Below the pieces are notes generated by a model. It made no database searches and was not told where the DNA came from. It was given only the letters and a program-made list of their open reading frames with translations. Below, piece after piece: positions 18,371 to 19,583 of a stretch of DNA of 19,583 bases. Position 1 is the stretch's first letter, and every line of letters starts with the position of its first letter. Both the position numbers and the translations under genes were made by a program. The stretch comes from an uncultured Oscillospiraceae bacterium. Lineage in GTDB: Bacteria; Bacillota_A; Clostridia; Oscillospirales; Oscillospiraceae. The stretch covers positions 1-19,583 of the forward strand of contig CAAGIF010000071.1 of the NCBI GenBank assembly GCA_900769845.1, in the 5' to 3' direction.

Positions 18371-18404
18371 AAAAACGGCAGATACGAAATTACCGTATCT
18401 GCCG
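18371..18404 (-). terminator. Intrinsic terminator after the rhomboid-like gene
   Basis: An 11-bp perfect stem (18376-18386 with 18394-18404) with a 7-base loop is followed on the minus strand by TTTTT (18371-18375). It begins 12 bases after the rhomboid-like stop and 4 bases before the -35 of the next operon, insulating the two. Confidence 0.88.
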
Positions 18405-18416
18405 CGGAAAAATGGA

Positions 18417-19277
18417 TTATTCCACATGGGTGTGATTGTTAATATGGTCTTCACAGTAGCAATGGTAGCCGCTGCAGCGGGAACAATACCGGAACTCAAG
18501 CTCCGGATTGGTGGTATCTGTTCTGCCGCATACGGTGCAGCGGTGGGTATAAGGCTCTTGAGGCTTTGCAACGGTGGCTTCGTAAGAGCCGGCAGTGGGG
18601 AAGGGAACAACTTTGGGTTTTGCTGTTTTCTTCCGGAACAGCCGCTTCGCATTTGCCCGCCAGGAAACCGGCAGTACATTCAGCACATCCTTGCCAAAGA
18701 ACAGGAAGTAGTTTGCAAGGGAAATCACCGAAAACAGATTGGCGGGGAAAGGATAGGTCAGCAGACCGATTAGAACAAGGATCAAATCCAACAGAGCAAA
18801 GATCCATGCTTTCACCGGAATGATGAAGAACAGCAAAAAATGGGAATTGGGGTACAATGTGGCATAGCTGAGGAACAGGCTCAGATTCAGATAATAGGCA
18901 TCGGCCCTGCCGCCGAAGATCATGCAGTAAACATCCATCATTAGGACGCCGCACAGATAGAACAGGTTAAATTTGCAGGCTCCCCAGTAATTTTCCATGG
19001 CGCGTCCCAAAGAATGATAGCACAGAAGAAAAATCAGCATCATCACCGGATTGACCCGGTATTCCGTGAAGGGATAGGTGAACAGCCGCCAAACCTGACC
19101 CCGGAGGATCAGATCCCGGTCAAAGGAAAGAATGTCATACAAGATGTAATTCTGGGTGAACATGCTGAACAGGTAAACCAAACCGCAGCCCAGACAGATA
19201 TAGAGCATCAGATTTGGGATGCCTTTGTCCCGGTTTTTAAAGCAGAACCGGTCAAATTGTTTTCTAAGATTTTTCAA
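18417..19277 (-). CDS. Rhomboid-like membrane protein with a Cys/His-rich C-terminal tail
   Basis: Polytopic membrane protein of 286 residues resembling the rhomboid superfamily: a loop with GQVWRLFTYPF (60-70), then LGRAMENYWG (90-99) and about five to six hydrophobic segments up to residue 197. The Gly-x-Ser-Gly serine motif expected in the fourth helix is absent (YYLNLSLFLSYATLYPN there), so I see no rhomboid protease active site. After a basic linker the tail has C247-x2-C250, C265-x2-C268, H272, C273, C275, H278, H282 and H284, suggesting one or two metal sites. The start is TTG at 19277 with AGGAG 9 bases upstream; the frame is open to 19319. It has its own promoter and terminator. Function unknown; the rhomboid relationship is judged from motifs only. 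Confidence 0.75.
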   Translation of the reverse strand: MKNLRKQFDRFCFKNRDKGIPNLMLYICLGCGLVYLFSMFTQNYILYDILSFDRDLILRGQVWRLFTYPFTEYRVNPVMMLIFLLCYHSLGRAMENYWGACKFNLFYLCGVLMMDVYCMIFGGRADAYYLNLSLFLSYATLYPNSHFLLFFIIPVKAWIFALLDLILVLIGLLTYPFPANLFSVISLANYFLFFGKDVLNVLPVSWRANAKRLFRKKTAKPKVVPFPTAGSYEATVAKPQEPYTHRCTVCGRTDTTNPELEFRYCSRCSGYHCYCEDHINNHTHVE

Positions 19278-19306
19278 TGCGTTCAACTCCTGTATATGGT
19301 GTCTAT

Positions 19307-19335
19307 ATTCTATCAGCAAAGCGGAGAAATGTCTA
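19307..19335 (-). promoter_or_regulatory. Promoter for the rhomboid-like gene
   Basis: Minus strand: TAGACA (19330-19335), 17-base spacer, TAGAAT (19307-19312) with an extended -10 TGA before it. It is divergent from the riboswitch promoter about 45 bases away. Confidence 0.65.
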
Positions 19336-19379
19336 TATCAGAATTGTGAACTTTTTATGGGAAATTGGGCGAAAAAGGG

Positions 19380-19407
19380 TTGACAAATCCGGATTTCCTG
19401 CTATAAT
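19380..19407 (+). promoter_or_regulatory. Sigma-A-type promoter for the SAM riboswitch transcript
   Basis: Perfect TTGACA (19380-19385), 16-base spacer, perfect TATAAT (19402-19407). It is the strongest-looking promoter in the window and lies about 20 bases before the first riboswitch helix. Confidence 0.88.
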
Positions 19408-19428
19408 CAACTGGCAACTGCATACCAG

Positions 19429-19523
19429 CCTTATCAAGAGTGGTGGAGGGAACGGCCCGATGAAGCCCGGCAACCTGCCTTTGCAAGGTGCCAAATCCGG
19501 CGGTAGTGTATCGAGAGATGAGG
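19429..19523 (+). ncRNA. SAM-I (S-box) riboswitch aptamer
   Basis: The conserved S-box core is present in order: TTATCAAGAG, GGTGGAGGGA, CGGCCCGATGAAGCC, GGCAACC, AAGGTGCCAAATCC and GAGAGATGAGG. Helix P1 forms between 19429-19435 and 19517-19523 with one G:U pair. A terminator follows 13 bases later, so binding S-adenosylmethionine should end transcription and its absence should allow read-through. The controlled gene starts beyond the window; by precedent it would be in methionine, cysteine or SAM metabolism or transport. The last bases of the window (GAAAGGA) could be its ribosome binding site. Confidence 0.95.
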
Positions 19524-19546
19524 GTGCATCAAAAGTAACGCTCCGC
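19500..19546 (+). other. Possible antiterminator pairing of the S-box leader
   Basis: Bases 19500-19509 (GCGGTAGTGT) can pair with the 5' arm of the terminator (19538-19546, ACGCTCCGC) with a single bulged T and one G:U pair. This would compete with both the aptamer's 3' part and the terminator, giving the expected ON state. It is a hand-drawn pairing, not a folding calculation. Confidence 0.4.
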
Positions 19547-19563
19547 TGACGCGGAGCGTTTTT
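19537..19563 (+). terminator. Riboswitch-controlled intrinsic terminator
   Basis: A 10-bp perfect stem (19537-19546 with 19551-19560) with a TGAC loop is followed by TTTTTC. It lies directly downstream of the SAM-I aptamer and is the expression platform. Confidence 0.92.
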
Positions 19564-19583
19564 CGTGCCCGACAACGAAAGGA

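Noticed and set aside
19277..19549. 90-codon plus-strand open frame at the right edge
   Set aside because: It runs through a promoter, the SAM-I aptamer and into its terminator; no ribosome site and no family resemblance.

Overview
The window looks like chromosomal core sequence from a low-to-mid GC Gram-positive anaerobe, most likely a gut-type clostridium (class Clostridia, Oscillospirales/Ruminococcaceae-like). The grounds are the Bacillota-style atpZ-atpI-BEFHAGDC order, strong AGGAGG ribosome binding sites, sigma-A promoters with 16-17 base spacers, an S-box (SAM-I) riboswitch, an SdpR/SdpI pair and a Bacillus-type thymidylate synthase. This placement is inference; no rRNA or other taxonomic marker is present. 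I see no insertion sequence, phage, CRISPR, tRNA or rRNA.

Layout. Positions 1-3507 (minus strand) hold three separately arranged genes: an NCS2 purine permease (3' end cut by the window edge), asnS with its own promoter and terminator, and a PrdX/ProX-type aminoacyl-tRNA deacylase with its own promoter. Positions 3570-10913 (minus) hold a complete F1Fo ATP synthase operon, with an atpZ promoter (TTGAAT-17-TATAAT plus A/T-rich upstream tracts) at one end and a strong terminator just after atpC at the other. Divergently from it, on the plus strand, run recD2-comF-mreB (11052-14985, closed by a strong terminator) and then thyA-folA (15133-16461, own promoter). folA converges on a minus-strand operon of an ArsR/SdpR-like repressor, an SdpI-like membrane protein and a CPBP (Abi) protease, which starts from a TTGACA promoter overlaid by an inverted-repeat operator. 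Upstream of that, also minus strand, is a rhomboid-like membrane protein with a Cys/His-rich tail. The right edge holds a plus-strand promoter, SAM-I aptamer and intrinsic terminator; the regulated gene lies outside the window.

How the genes work together. The ATP synthase makes or spends ATP against an ion gradient. Its c subunit carries two carboxylates in the ion site (E33 and E66) plus the E-T-T-G-I-Y motif, which points to sodium rather than proton coupling, and its a subunit carries an apparent two-helix insertion in the Arg-to-Gln region. thyA and folA form the dTMP/tetrahydrofolate cycle. recD2, comF and mreB combine DNA repair, DNA-uptake-type and cell-shape functions in one transcription unit. 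The SdpR-SdpI-CPBP operon resembles a stand-alone immunity or envelope-stress operon without a toxin gene.

The points most worth a second look are the insertion in subunit a, the two-carboxylate c subunit, the SdpR-SdpI-CPBP operon with its three-half-site operator, the rhomboid-like protein lacking a visible catalytic serine motif but with a metal-binding-like tail, and the folA/CPBP convergent junction where one TTAA holds both stop codons in the loop of a shared terminator. Most of the window is otherwise ordinary housekeeping sequence.
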